A DNA stretch of 64,000 bases from Chromatiales bacterium (GTDB lineage Bacteria > Pseudomonadota > Gammaproteobacteria > Steroidobacterales > GCA-2729495). Positions 1 through 10,443 of the stretch are shown here, one piece after another. Position numbers and translations under genes: made by a program. How positions within the stretch are numbered: position 1 is the stretch's first letter; the number at the start of each line of letters is the position of its first letter. Below the pieces are notes generated by a model. That model saw nothing but the letters and a program-made list of their open reading frames with translations, did not search any database and was not told the DNA's origin. The stretch spans positions 1 to 64,000 of the forward strand of contig JAEUQA010000033.1 in assembly GCA_016789845.1 (NCBI GenBank), in the 5' to 3' direction.

Positions 1-53
1 GAGTCCCGGGAAAATAAATCTGTCCCCATTTTTCCCGCCTGAAGGCGCTCCTA
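1..53. repeat. REP-like element, right part (cut by window edge)
   Basis: Contains an AAAATAAATCTGTCCCC module followed by a REP end (GCCTGAAGGCGCTCCTA). The same two parts occur in the same order in the complete element at 13765-13866, so this is most likely the right half of another copy whose left half lies outside the window. It ends 8 bases before the ribosome binding site of the hydrolase gene at 72. Confidence 0.7.
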
Positions 54-71
54 AACACCAAGGAGACGCGA

Positions 72-932
72 ATGATGCTCCGATATCTGTTCCTCCTCAT
101 TCTGCTGGCCGGGTGTTCGGCCCAGCCGGATGCAGCCCTCACCGCCTCCGACCGGGAGACGCTGGACCGCACCGCCGAGGCCCACGCCCATGACACGCCG
201 GTGCCGACACCCGCGGCCACGACCGCGCCCGTGGCGGAGGTGATCGGCAAGACCATCAGCTACGGCAAGGTGGATGGCATGGCCGTCGAGGGCTACCTGG
301 TGCGACCGAAGAAGGCCCGCGGGCGGCTGCCGGGCCTGATCGTGATCCACGAGTGGTGGGGCCTGAACGACAACGTGCGGGACGAGGCGGCCCGGCTCGC
401 GGCCGAGGGTTACGTGGTGCTCGCGGTGGACCTGTTCGGCGGGAAGGTGGCCACGCAGCCGCCGGAGGCCATGAAGCTGAGCCAGCAGCTGACCGCCAAC
501 CCGGGGCCTGCCGACGAGAACCTGCGCGCGGCCTATGCCTGGCTGGACCAGGTCGAGAAGGCCCCGCGCATCGGCACCATCGGCTGGTGCCTCGGCGGCC
601 GCTGGTCACTGCGCGCCGCCCTGCTCCTGCCCGACCAGGTGGACGCGACGGTGATCTACTACGGCACCGTCAAGGCCGACGACGCGGAACTTGCCCGCCT
701 GCAGATGCCCATCCTGGGCCTGTTTGCGTCGAAGGACCGGGTGGTCCCCGCGCCCACGGTAACGGCCTTCGAAGCCACCATGAAGCGGCTCGGCAAGGAC
801 GTGGACATCCATATGTACGACGGCGCGGACCACGGTTTCGCGAACCCGTCGGGCACCATGTACGAGCCCCGTGCCGCCGAAGATGCCTGGCGCCTCACCA
901 CGGCCTTCCTGAAGGAGCACCTGGCCCGGTGA
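72..932 (+). CDS. Dienelactone hydrolase family lipoprotein
   Basis: A 286-residue alpha/beta hydrolase of the dienelactone hydrolase family. The N-terminus is a lipoprotein signal (hydrophobic stretch, then LLAGCSAQ), so the enzyme is probably anchored facing the periplasm. The family triad is visible: nucleophile Cys in GWCLGG (about residue 176), Asp in SKDRVVP and His in GADHGFANP. HEWWGLND is typical of the oxyanion region. Start chosen at 72 because AGGAG at 61-65 is correctly spaced; a second ATG follows at 75. The stop overlaps the GTG of the next gene (GTGA). Natural substrate unknown. Confidence 0.9.
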   Translation: MMLRYLFLLILLAGCSAQPDAALTASDRETLDRTAEAHAHDTPVPTPAATTAPVAEVIGKTISYGKVDGMAVEGYLVRPKKARGRLPGLIVIHEWWGLNDNVRDEAARLAAEGYVVLAVDLFGGKVATQPPEAMKLSQQLTANPGPADENLRAAYAWLDQVEKAPRIGTIGWCLGGRWSLRAALLLPDQVDATVIYYGTVKADDAELARLQMPILGLFASKDRVVPAPTVTAFEATMKRLGKDVDIHMYDGADHGFANPSGTMYEPRAAEDAWRLTTAFLKEHLAR

Positions 933-1207
933 TCCGGCGGGTCGGCGCGATCGGCTACAAGGTGGCCCGGCGCATCGTCGTCGCGGTGATCGGCGGCACG
1001 ATACTGCTCGGCGGAATCATCATGCTGGTGACGCCGGGTCCCGGCGTGGCGATCGTCCTGCTGGGGCTCGCCATCCTCGCCATCGAGTTCACCTGGGCGA
1101 AGCTCTGGCTGGACAAGGTCCGGCGCAGCGTGACGCCAGAAGGCCGCGAGCAGCTGCGCAGCCACTACTCGCGCCTCAAGGCGCGCTGGTTCGGCGGGGC
1201 TCGCTAG
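929..1207 (+). CDS. PGPGW-type small transmembrane protein
   Basis: A 92-residue protein starting at GTG 929 inside the GTGA overlap with the hydrolase gene, so the two are translationally coupled. Two hydrophobic segments flank VTPGPGVAIVLLGLAILAIEF, which matches the PGPGW family of putative membrane proteins of unknown function. The C-terminus is basic (WLDKVRRS). Its stop lies in a CTAG that is also the stop of the convergent thioredoxin gene. Confidence 0.75.
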   Translation: MIRRVGAIGYKVARRIVVAVIGGTILLGGIIMLVTPGPGVAIVLLGLAILAIEFTWAKLWLDKVRRSVTPEGREQLRSHYSRLKARWFGGAR

Positions 1208-1941
1208 TGGAGGGCCTGGGCCAGCCGGCGCCGGTAGTCCTGGGCCAGCGCGTCGCCGGCGCCGACGACCTCGAACAGCCGTAGCAGCGCGAGCCGGCCC
1301 GCGTCCTCGCGGTAGGCCCGGCTGCGCACGGTCAGGGTCAGGAAGGCCTCGGCGGCCCGCGGGTAGGCGCCCGCCACCGCTGCCCGGAGCCCCTCGGCAT
1401 ACAGCGCGTCCAGATCGGCCTTGCCCGACTCCACGGCCGCCAGCTCGTCGGCGAAGGCCAGGCGGGCCCGCAGGGCGCGAACCTGCTCCGAGTCGGCGCG
1501 CTCGGCCGGCAGGGCTTCCAGGTGCCTGCGGGCTGCGGCGGCATCCCCCGTCGCCAGCGCCTGCTCGGCCAGTGCCTCGGGCGAATCTGCAGCCGGGCTC
1601 TCCGCCGCCGGCAGGAAGGGCGTCAGCCAGTCGCGGATGGCGTGTTCGGGCTGGACGCCGACGAACTGGGTGGCGACCTTGCCATCCCGGAACAGCAGCA
1701 CCGTCGGGATGCTGCGGATCTGGAACCGGCTCGCCAGCTGCTGCTCGGCATCGGTGTCCACCTTGACCACCCTGGCCCGGCCCGCGAAGGCGGCTGCCAC
1801 GTTCTCGAGGATCGGCGCGAGCGTCCGGCAGGGGCCGCACCAGCTGGCCCAGAAATCGACGATCACCGGCAGCTGCCGGGATGCCTCAATCACATCCTGC
1901 TGGAAGGCTGCCAGGCTGGTGGCTTGGACGCGATCGGACAT
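1204..1941 (-). CDS. Thioredoxin-TPR co-chaperone (YbbN/CnoX-like)
   Basis: A 245-residue protein: thioredoxin fold (about 1-110) with WCGPC (Cys35, Cys38), then a helical C-terminal half rich in Ala/Leu/Arg pairs as in the TPR part of YbbN/CnoX. It should act in the cytoplasm as a redox-active holdase or co-chaperone. Unlike E. coli CnoX, which has SQHC, the active site is a true CGPC. ATG at 1941 gives MSDRVQATSL, a usual family N-terminus; the reading frame runs farther upstream without homology. The gene converges with the PGPGW gene and lies downstream of the candidate sRNA terminator at 2033-2073. Confidence 0.9.
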   Translation of the reverse strand: MSDRVQATSLAAFQQDVIEASRQLPVIVDFWASWCGPCRTLAPILENVAAAFAGRARVVKVDTDAEQQLASRFQIRSIPTVLLFRDGKVATQFVGVQPEHAIRDWLTPFLPAAESPAADSPEALAEQALATGDAAAARRHLEALPAERADSEQVRALRARLAFADELAAVESGKADLDALYAEGLRAAVAGAYPRAAEAFLTLTVRSRAYREDAGRLALLRLFEVVGAGDALAQDYRRRLAQALH

Positions 1942-2022
1942 GGGACGTGCTCCGTGGAGCCGCAGGGAAGGGCGACCCGGATGCCAGATCTGGGTGCGGC
2001 GGGCGGCATATTCAAGCCCGGG

Positions 2023-2073
2023 AATAAAGAAAGGAGCCCGAGGCTGGCACGGAACGCGCCAGCCTCGGGCTCC
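2023..2073 (-). terminator. Intrinsic terminator of the candidate sRNA
   Basis: Perfect 16-bp stem: GGAGCCCGAGGCTGGC at 2033-2048 and its complement at 2058-2073 around a 9-nt loop. On the minus strand it is followed by TTTCTTTATT, a T-rich tail; on the plus strand there is none, so it terminates leftward transcription. It stands 92 bases before the thioredoxin start codon, so that gene must have its own promoter or depend on read-through. Confidence 0.85.
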
Positions 2074-2196
2074 ACAGGACAGGGCTCGGAGGGGGGTCGG
2101 AGCCGTGTCGCTACAAGGCTGTCCGGGGGGAGTCGGACACCGGGCACCACCAGGGGGAAAGGAACGGGGGCGTGGAACCCGGCAAAGCACTTGATG
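2023..2196 (-). ncRNA. Candidate sigma-54-dependent small RNA with C-rich loops
   Basis: Predicted transcript of about 174 nt from a sigma-54 promoter at 2207-2222 to an intrinsic terminator at 2033-2073. In RNA sense it folds into three stem-loops before the terminator. SL1 (2182-2140) pairs CCGGG..CCAC with GUGG..CCCGG around a 21-nt loop holding two C5 tracts. SL2 (2138-2121) pairs GUCCG with CGGAC around ACUCCCCC. SL3 (2104-2083) pairs GGCUC with GAGCC around a loop with ACCCCCCUCC. No open reading frame with family character exists here. C-rich loops exposed in several hairpins are known from sRNAs that pair with G-rich Shine-Dalgarno regions (for example sX13 of Xanthomonas). The RNA itself is an inference from the DNA. 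Confidence 0.7.
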
Positions 2197-2206
2197 GGAA
2201 CACCAT

Positions 2207-2222
2207 TGCAGGAGTCATGCCA
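2207..2222 (-). promoter_or_regulatory. Sigma-54 (-24/-12) promoter
   Basis: Read on the minus strand: TGGCATG-ACTC-CTGCA. Against the consensus TGGCACG-N4-TTGCA this keeps the invariant GG and GC at exactly the right spacing and differs at two less conserved bases. The predicted start is near 2196. It lies next to a sigma-54 activator gene, and the three palindromes at 2267-2320 sit about 75-120 bases upstream of the start, the usual position of activator sites. Confidence 0.75.
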
Positions 2223-2266
2223 GGTGTCGCCAACCCAAAAATCAGTGACTTAGCACGACCAAGAGT

Positions 2267-2320
2267 CACGGAAAACCGTGTCTTACGGAAAACCGTAAAG
2301 CGGGAACACGGAAAGCCGTG
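2267..2320. promoter_or_regulatory. Three ACGG-N4-CCGT palindromes, likely activator sites
   Basis: Three 14-bp inverted repeats: CACGG-AAAA-CCGTG (2267-2280), TACGG-AAAA-CCGTA (2284-2297) and CACGG-AAAG-CCGTG (2307-2320). Start-to-start spacings are 17 and 23 bp. The outermost base pair varies in step on both arms, which preserves symmetry and argues for a dimer binding site. They stand directly before the sigma-54 activator start codon (ATG 2333) and upstream of the divergent sigma-54 promoter, so the neighbouring activator is the obvious binder and may also control itself. Confidence 0.75.
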
Positions 2321-2332
2321 TACCTTTACCGC

Positions 2333-4198
2333 ATGAGTCCTGACGATTCCTACCTCGCGTTGTTCCGCCGCATACCCGTCATGGCAACCCTGCTGGACCA
2401 GGAAGGGTGCTTCATCGACGTGAGCGACGCCTGGGTCCGACGCACGGGCTACACCCGGGAGGCGCTGCGGGGCGCCCGTCCCGAGGACATCGCCACCGAG
2501 GCCAGCGCGCGGCGCATTCGCGAGGAGCTTCGTCCCTGCTTCCGGCGTACCGGACGGCTCGACAACGTCCCGGTGGAGTTCCGGGCGACGGACGGGTCCG
2601 TTCTCGAACTGCTGGTCACCAGCACCGCCGAGTACGACGATGGCGGCCTGTTCCTCCACTCGCTGTCCGTGTTCGCGGAGCTCTCCGACAGCGCCCGCCT
2701 GGAACGCCGGTATCGCGGTCTCTACCACGCCACCCCCGCCATGCTCCACACGATCGACCCCGAGGGCCGCCTGACCGACGTCAGTGATCACTGGCTCGAG
2801 AGGCTCGGTTATACCCGGGAGGAGGTGCTGGGCCGGTCCATCCTGGAATTCATGACCGACGCCTCCCGCCAGCCGCTCGTGGGCCGGCTCCGCGAGGTCA
2901 TCAGCGAGGGGGATTTCCGCAACGTCCCCCGGCAGATGGTGACCAAGGGCGGCGAGGTCCGGGACGTGCTGCTGTCCTCCCACACGGAGCGGGACGCCCG
3001 GCAGGCAGCGGTCCGCACCCTGGTGGCCAGCAAGGACGTCACGGAGCGCAATCGCGCGGAGGCCCGCCTGAAGGAGGCCTATGGCGAGATCGCCCGGCTC
3101 AAGGAGGAGCTCGAGCGGGAGCGCGACTACCTGCGCGAGGAGGTTCGCGTGTCCATGAACCTGGGCCGGATCGTGGGCGGCAGTCCGGCGCTGCAGGCCA
3201 TGCTCGCCCGCATCGAGGCCGTGGCCGACACGCCCGCCAATGTGCTGATCGTGGGCGAAACGGGCACCGGCAAGGAGCTGGTGGCCCATGCGATCCACAC
3301 GCGCAGCAACCGGGCCAACGGCCCCCTGGTGAAGGTCAACTGCGCGTCCATCCCCGACGAGCTCTTCGAGAGCGAGTTCTTCGGCCACGTGCGGGGTGCC
3401 TTCACCGGCGCCCACCGGGACCGGGTCGGGCGCTTCCAGCTGGCCGACGGCGGCACCATCTTCCTGGACGAGGTCGGCGAGATCCCCCTCGCCCTGCAGG
3501 GCAAGCTCCTGCGGGTGCTGCAGGAGCGGGAGTTCGAGCGCGTCGGGGACGACAGTACCCGCGTGGTCGACGTGCGCGTGATCGCCGCGACCAACAAGGA
3601 CCTGGAGAAGGCGGTGGAGGCCGGCGAGTTCCGCGAGGACCTGTACTACCGCCTCAGCGTCTTCCCGGTGCAGGTTCCGCCCCTGCGCCGCCGCGGCGAC
3701 GACGTGGTGCAGCTCGCGGTGCATTTCCTGGAGCAGGTGTGCAGGGAATTCGGCCGGCCCTGTCCCCAGCTCACCCAGGCCCAGGCGGATGCCCTGCGCG
3801 GTTACGCCTGGCCCGGCAACGTGCGTGAACTGAAGAACGTGATCGAGCGCGCCGTGATCCTCTCGACGGCGGACCACTTGCGCCTGGACCTCTCGCTGCC
3901 CGTCGGGCTGCCACCCGGCCGGCAGGATGGGCAGGGGGCCGTTTCCGCGCCGCAGCCGGCCCCGGAGCGCGGTGGACAGCCAACGGGCGGGGCTGCGCCG
4001 TTCCTGACGGAGGCCCAGATGCGGGACCAGCAGCGGGCCAACCTCGTGGCGGCCCTGGAGGCTGCCCGCTGGCGCATCGCCGGCAGGGGCGGGGCGGCCG
4101 AACTGCTGGGCATGCGCCCGTCCACGCTCGCCGATCGCATGAAGACGCTGGAGATCCGGCGTCCCGCCGGGGGCCGGGAGGCCAGGAGCCGCGACTGA
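2333..4198 (+). CDS. PAS-PAS sigma-54-dependent transcriptional activator
   Basis: Enhancer-binding protein of about 621 residues. Two PAS domains (about 5-120 and 125-235; each with the G-Y-T-R-E repeat typical of PAS) are followed by a coiled coil (LKEAYGEIARLKEELERERDYL). Then comes a full AAA+ sigma-54 interaction domain with Walker A GETGTGKE (about 308), the GAFTGA loop (about 356) that contacts sigma-54, and Walker B GGTIFLDE. The C-terminus is a Fis-type helix-turn-helix (AAELLGMRPSTLADRMK). No receiver domain, so activity is probably set by a ligand or redox signal at the PAS domains. ATG 2333 is preferred; GTG 2318 lies inside the third palindrome. Confidence 0.93.
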   Translation: MSPDDSYLALFRRIPVMATLLDQEGCFIDVSDAWVRRTGYTREALRGARPEDIATEASARRIREELRPCFRRTGRLDNVPVEFRATDGSVLELLVTSTAEYDDGGLFLHSLSVFAELSDSARLERRYRGLYHATPAMLHTIDPEGRLTDVSDHWLERLGYTREEVLGRSILEFMTDASRQPLVGRLREVISEGDFRNVPRQMVTKGGEVRDVLLSSHTERDARQAAVRTLVASKDVTERNRAEARLKEAYGEIARLKEELERERDYLREEVRVSMNLGRIVGGSPALQAMLARIEAVADTPANVLIVGETGTGKELVAHAIHTRSNRANGPLVKVNCASIPDELFESEFFGHVRGAFTGAHRDRVGRFQLADGGTIFLDEVGEIPLALQGKLLRVLQEREFERVGDDSTRVVDVRVIAATNKDLEKAVEAGEFREDLYYRLSVFPVQVPPLRRRGDDVVQLAVHFLEQVCREFGRPCPQLTQAQADALRGYAWPGNVRELKNVIERAVILSTADHLRLDLSLPVGLPPGRQDGQGAVSAPQPAPERGGQPTGGAAPFLTEAQMRDQQRANLVAALEAARWRIAGRGGAAELLGMRPSTLADRMKTLEIRRPAGGREARSRD

Positions 4199-4227
4199 CG
4201 GGTCCTCGCCGTTCGTATACTCTAGGG

Positions 4228-4872
4228 ATGGCCAACCTGATCACCCTGAGCCGGCTCCTGCTGCTCATCCTGGTGGTGATCATCGCCTACCAGCCACCGA
4301 GCCTGTTCCAGCTCCTCAACGTGCCCCTGCTGATCCTCGTGTTCGTCACGGACGGGCTCGACGGCTACGTGGCCCGCAAGCGCCACGAGACGAGCCAGTT
4401 CGGCGCCATGTTCGACATCGCCGGCGACCGCATCGTCGAGCTGACGATGTGGATCGTCCTGGCGCACCTCGAGCTGGTGCCCATCTGGGTGCCCATCGTG
4501 TTCGTCGTGCGCGGGACCATCGTCGACGCAATCCGCGCCAGCCAGGCCACCAGTCGCCGGGCCAGCCCCTTTGGGCTGATGGCGACGCCGCTTGGCCACT
4601 GGCTGGTAGCGGGGCGCTTCATGCGCGCGCTGTACGCCGTCGCCAAGGCCACGGCGTTCTGCTGGTTGCTGCTCCTGCAGCCGCTGCCGGTCGTGGCGCC
4701 GGTCCTGTGGGCTGACTACGGTGCAACGGGCATCGCCATCGGGGAAGGGCTCGTGCTCGTTGCGGTCGTCCTCTGCCTCGTGAGGGGGCTTCCCGTCATC
4801 GTCGAATTTTCCTATCGCGAGCGCCGTGCCATTCTCGGCAGCCTCCTTCGTCCGGAATCGTCCGGGCGCTGA
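4228..4872 (+). CDS. CDP-alcohol phosphatidyltransferase family protein
   Basis: A 214-residue integral membrane enzyme with several hydrophobic helices. Residues from about 34 match the family signature D-x2-DG-x2-AR-x8-G-x3-D-x3-D without deviation (DGLDGYVAR ... GAMFDIAGD), so the catalytic metal site is complete. Such enzymes transfer a phospho-alcohol from CDP-diacylglycerol or a CDP-alcohol to an acceptor. The polar head group here cannot be read from sequence. A TATACT box and AGGG precede ATG 4228. The next gene, a HAD phosphatase 9 bases on, could remove a phosphate from its product. Confidence 0.85.
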   Translation: MANLITLSRLLLLILVVIIAYQPPSLFQLLNVPLLILVFVTDGLDGYVARKRHETSQFGAMFDIAGDRIVELTMWIVLAHLELVPIWVPIVFVVRGTIVDAIRASQATSRRASPFGLMATPLGHWLVAGRFMRALYAVAKATAFCWLLLLQPLPVVAPVLWADYGATGIAIGEGLVLVAVVLCLVRGLPVIVEFSYRERRAILGSLLRPESSGR

Positions 4873-4881
4873 CTGCGCGAC

Positions 4882-5529
4882 TTGGCTCTCGCCGTATTCG
4901 ACATCGACGGCACCCTGGTGGCGGGGCCGGGCACGGAGAAGCGACTGTTCTGGCTGTTGCTCCGCCTCGGCTGGCTAAGGCCCGGGCAGCTCGGCGCCTT
5001 CCTCAGATTTGGTGCCGCGCACGCCGCCGCGTACGGCCGCCACACCTGGAAGAAGAACAAGGCGTACCTCGCCGGCCTGCCCTGCGCCGGCGTGGAGGCC
5101 CTGGTGTCCGGGTGGGTCGCGCGGTCGGTGCCGCGCTGGTGGTTCGCGCCCTGCGTCGACCGGCTCCGCCGGCACCAGGCAGCGGGTGACACGGTGGTCC
5201 TGCTGTCCGGCACCCCGCAGTTCCTGGCCGACGCCCTGGCCCGGGAACTCGGGGTTACGCGGGCCATTGGTACGCTCTGCGCGGCCCGTGCCGGCCGCTT
5301 CCTGGCCGAGCCGCCGCTGCGGCACCCCCTCGGCGCCGCGAAGCTGGAGCTGGTGAAGCAGTTGTGCGCCGACCTTGGGGTGCCCGCCACCGACCTGTTC
5401 GCCTACGCCGATTCCGTTCACGACCTCCCGCTGCTGCGCTTCGCGGGCCATCCTGTCGCTGTGCGCCCGGACCCGGGCTTGCGCGCGGCTGCCGCGGCCG
5501 CCGGTTGGGAAATGCTCGGAAGGCGCTGA
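4882..5529 (+). CDS. HAD-IB family phosphatase
   Basis: A 215-residue HAD hydrolase: motif I DIDGTL at residues 7-12, motif II Ser in VVLLSGTP, a Lys in the AKLELVK stretch, and motif III YADSVHDLPLL. The layout matches the SerB-like IB subfamily. The start is TTG 4882 with no good ribosome binding site; no ATG fits the frame before the DIDGT motif. Position directly behind the phosphatidyltransferase suggests a joint role in lipid head-group synthesis (for instance a phosphatidylglycerophosphate-type phosphatase), which is inference only. Confidence 0.8.
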   Translation: MALAVFDIDGTLVAGPGTEKRLFWLLLRLGWLRPGQLGAFLRFGAAHAAAYGRHTWKKNKAYLAGLPCAGVEALVSGWVARSVPRWWFAPCVDRLRRHQAAGDTVVLLSGTPQFLADALARELGVTRAIGTLCAARAGRFLAEPPLRHPLGAAKLELVKQLCADLGVPATDLFAYADSVHDLPLLRFAGHPVAVRPDPGLRAAAAAAGWEMLGRR

Positions 5530-5609
5530 CGACGGGGCGCCGATCCGGCACAATCACGCGCGCCGGGGAGACGGGCTCCGCTGGCACTACCCGGGAAACC
5601 CACCCCGCC

Positions 5610-7507
<1,898 letters not shown>

Positions 7508-7515
<8 letters not shown>

Positions 7516-8740
7516 AATAGACAGTGGTGACACCGCGTGGCTGCTCGGCGCAACCGCGCTCGTCCTGTTCATGACCCTGCCGGGTCTTGCCCTGTTCTAT
7601 GGCGGCCTCGTCCGCAGCCGCAACGTGCTCTCGGTGCTCATGCAGTGCTTCGCGATCGCGGCGGTGACCTCCATCGTCTGGGTGCTCGTCGGCTACAGCC
7701 TGGCCTTCGGCGACGGTGGCCCGGCCCAGGCCTGGATCGGCGGCCTGCAGAAGGCCCTGCTCCGGGGCGTCACGGTGGACAGCGTCTCGGGCACGATCCC
7801 CGAGACCGTGTTTGCGATGTTCCAGCTGACCTTCGCCATCATCACGCCCGCGCTGGTCGTGGGCGCCTTCGCGGAACGCATGCGGTTTGCCGCCATGCTG
7901 CTGTTCTCCACCCTGTGGCTGCTCCTGGTCTACCTGCCCGTCGCCCACTGGGTGTGGGGCGGCGGCTGGCTGGCCCGGATGCAGTTCCTCGACTTCGCCG
8001 GCGGCTCGGTGGTCCACATCAATGCGGGCGTCGCGGCGCTCGTGGCGGCCCTCGTGATCGGCAATCGCCGGGGCTTTCCCAGCCAGGCGATGACGCCCCA
8101 CAACCTGCCGGCCACCGTGACGGGCGCCGGCATGCTCTGGGTCGGCTGGTTCGGCTTCAATGCGGGCAGCGCCCTGGCCGCGAACGGCTCCGCGGGGATG
8201 GCCATGCTCGTGACGCACACGGCTGCCGCCGCCGGCTGCGTCGCCTGGATGGCCCAGGAGTGGGTGCGATTTGGCAAGCCCAGCGTGCTGGGCATCGTCA
8301 CCGGCATGGTCGCGGGGCTCGGCACCATTACGCCGGCCTCCGGCTACGTGGGGCCGGGTGGCGCCCTCGTGATCGGGCTGCTGGCGGGCACGGTGTGCTT
8401 CTGGGCCACCCAGTACCTGAAGCGCCGCCTGGCGATCGACGATTCCCTCGATGTCTTCCCGGTGCATGGCGTCGGCGGGATCATGGGCACGCTGCTCACC
8501 GGCGTCTTCGGCGCCGCGGCTCTCGGCGGCATCGGCCATCCGGACGGCCGGACGATTGCCGCCCAGCTGGGCGTGCAGCTGGTGGGCACGGTCGCCACGC
8601 TGGCGTGGTCCGCGGGCATGACCTGGCTGCTGCTCAAGGTGACGGGCCTGGTGACCGAATTGCGGGTGACCGCCGAGGAAGAGAACGAGGGCCTCGATCT
8701 CGTCCTGCACGAGGAGCGGGGCTACAACATCACGTCGTAG
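7508..8740 (+). CDS. amt: Ammonium transporter
   Basis: A 410-residue Amt/AmtB channel with eleven predicted membrane helices. Family landmarks: ALFYGGLVRSRNVL, GWFGFNAGSAL and the pore histidine regions DFAGGSVVHINAG and VFPVHGVGGIMGTLLTG. There is no long cleavable signal peptide, unlike enterobacterial AmtB. The start ATG and part of the ribosome binding site (GGAAGGGAA) lie in the right arm of a 20-bp inverted repeat, so the mRNA can fold over its own start. The stop TAG belongs to the next REP element. Confidence 0.95.
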
Positions 8741-8828
8741 GAGCGCCTTCAGGCGCGACCCCACTCCCGCTCGAGACTCGGGGACTCGATTCTCGCGGGA
8801 GTGGGGTCGCGCCTGAAGGCGCTCCTAC
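8737..8828. repeat. REP-like palindrome pair between amt and msrQ
   Basis: A 92-bp near-perfect inverted repeat. The left end GTAGGAGCGCCTTCAGGCG and its complement at the right end enclose GACCCCACTCCCGC and its mirror around a CTCGGGGACTCGA centre. The TAG at 8738-8740 ends amt on the plus strand and the CTA at 8825-8827 ends msrQ on the minus strand, so the element supplies both stops. As a strong hairpin it could also act as a bidirectional terminator or mRNA stabiliser. Confidence 0.85.
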
Positions 8829-9430
8829 CGCGCGCGCTGGCGAGCCTTCCACAGCCGAAAACCCAGCAGCAGCGCGAGCACGGCGCAGTAGACGAGCGGC
8901 TCCCGCACGTCTTTCTTCACGAGCCAGTAGAAGTGCCAGCAACCCAGCACTGCCACGACGTATACCAGCTTGTGCAGCGTCAGCCATCGGGCGCCGAGCT
9001 GCCGCCGCCAGCCTGCCGTGGAAGTGATGGCCAGGGGAATCATCAGCAGGAACGCGGCGAAGCCAATGGTGATGTAGGGGCGCTTCGCAATGTCCTCGAT
9101 GATCACCGGCAGGTCCAGCGACCGGTCGAGGAAGAAGTAGGTCACGAAGTGCAGGGCCAGGTAGGCGAAGCTCCAGAGGCCGAGGAGGCGGCGGAACTGC
9201 AGCGGCCAGGGTTTGCCGGTCAGCCAGCGCAGGGGCGTCATGGCCAGACTGCCCAGCAGCAGCCGCAGCCCCCACTCGCCGAGGACGTCCCGGATGACCA
9301 GTTGGGGGTTGGGGCCCAGCCGCAGTCCCGCCACTTCGGCGAGCTGCAGGATGAGGTAGACGAGCGGCAGTGCGCAGGCGACGTGCGCCAGGGGTCGCCA
9401 GAAGAGCCGGACCTGGCGCTGGCTCGTCAT
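8825..9430 (-). CDS. msrQ: Heme-binding membrane subunit MsrQ
   Basis: A 201-residue protein with about six membrane helices, matching the ferric reductase-like YedZ/MsrQ family (LLGLWSFAYLALHFVTYFFLD with a heme-ligand His, and LHKLVYVVAVLGCWHFYWLVKKD). It passes electrons from the quinone pool to MsrP for repair of oxidised methionine in periplasmic proteins. ATG 9430 gives MTSQRQ; the frame upstream is a shadow of msrP. It lies 25 bases downstream of msrP and ends in a REP element. Confidence 0.92.
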   Translation of the reverse strand: MTSQRQVRLFWRPLAHVACALPLVYLILQLAEVAGLRLGPNPQLVIRDVLGEWGLRLLLGSLAMTPLRWLTGKPWPLQFRRLLGLWSFAYLALHFVTYFFLDRSLDLPVIIEDIAKRPYITIGFAAFLLMIPLAITSTAGWRRQLGARWLTLHKLVYVVAVLGCWHFYWLVKKDVREPLVYCAVLALLLGFRLWKARQRAR

Positions 9431-9455
9431 GGGCGTCAATCGCCCCCGGGCCGGC

Positions 9456-10427
<972 letters not shown>

Positions 10428-10443
10428 GGTAGGTTCCTGTCCA

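Noticed and set aside
2033..2073. TGGCACG in the terminator stem as a second sigma-54 promoter
   Set aside because: No GC element at the -12 distance; the sequence is explained by the perfect terminator stem.
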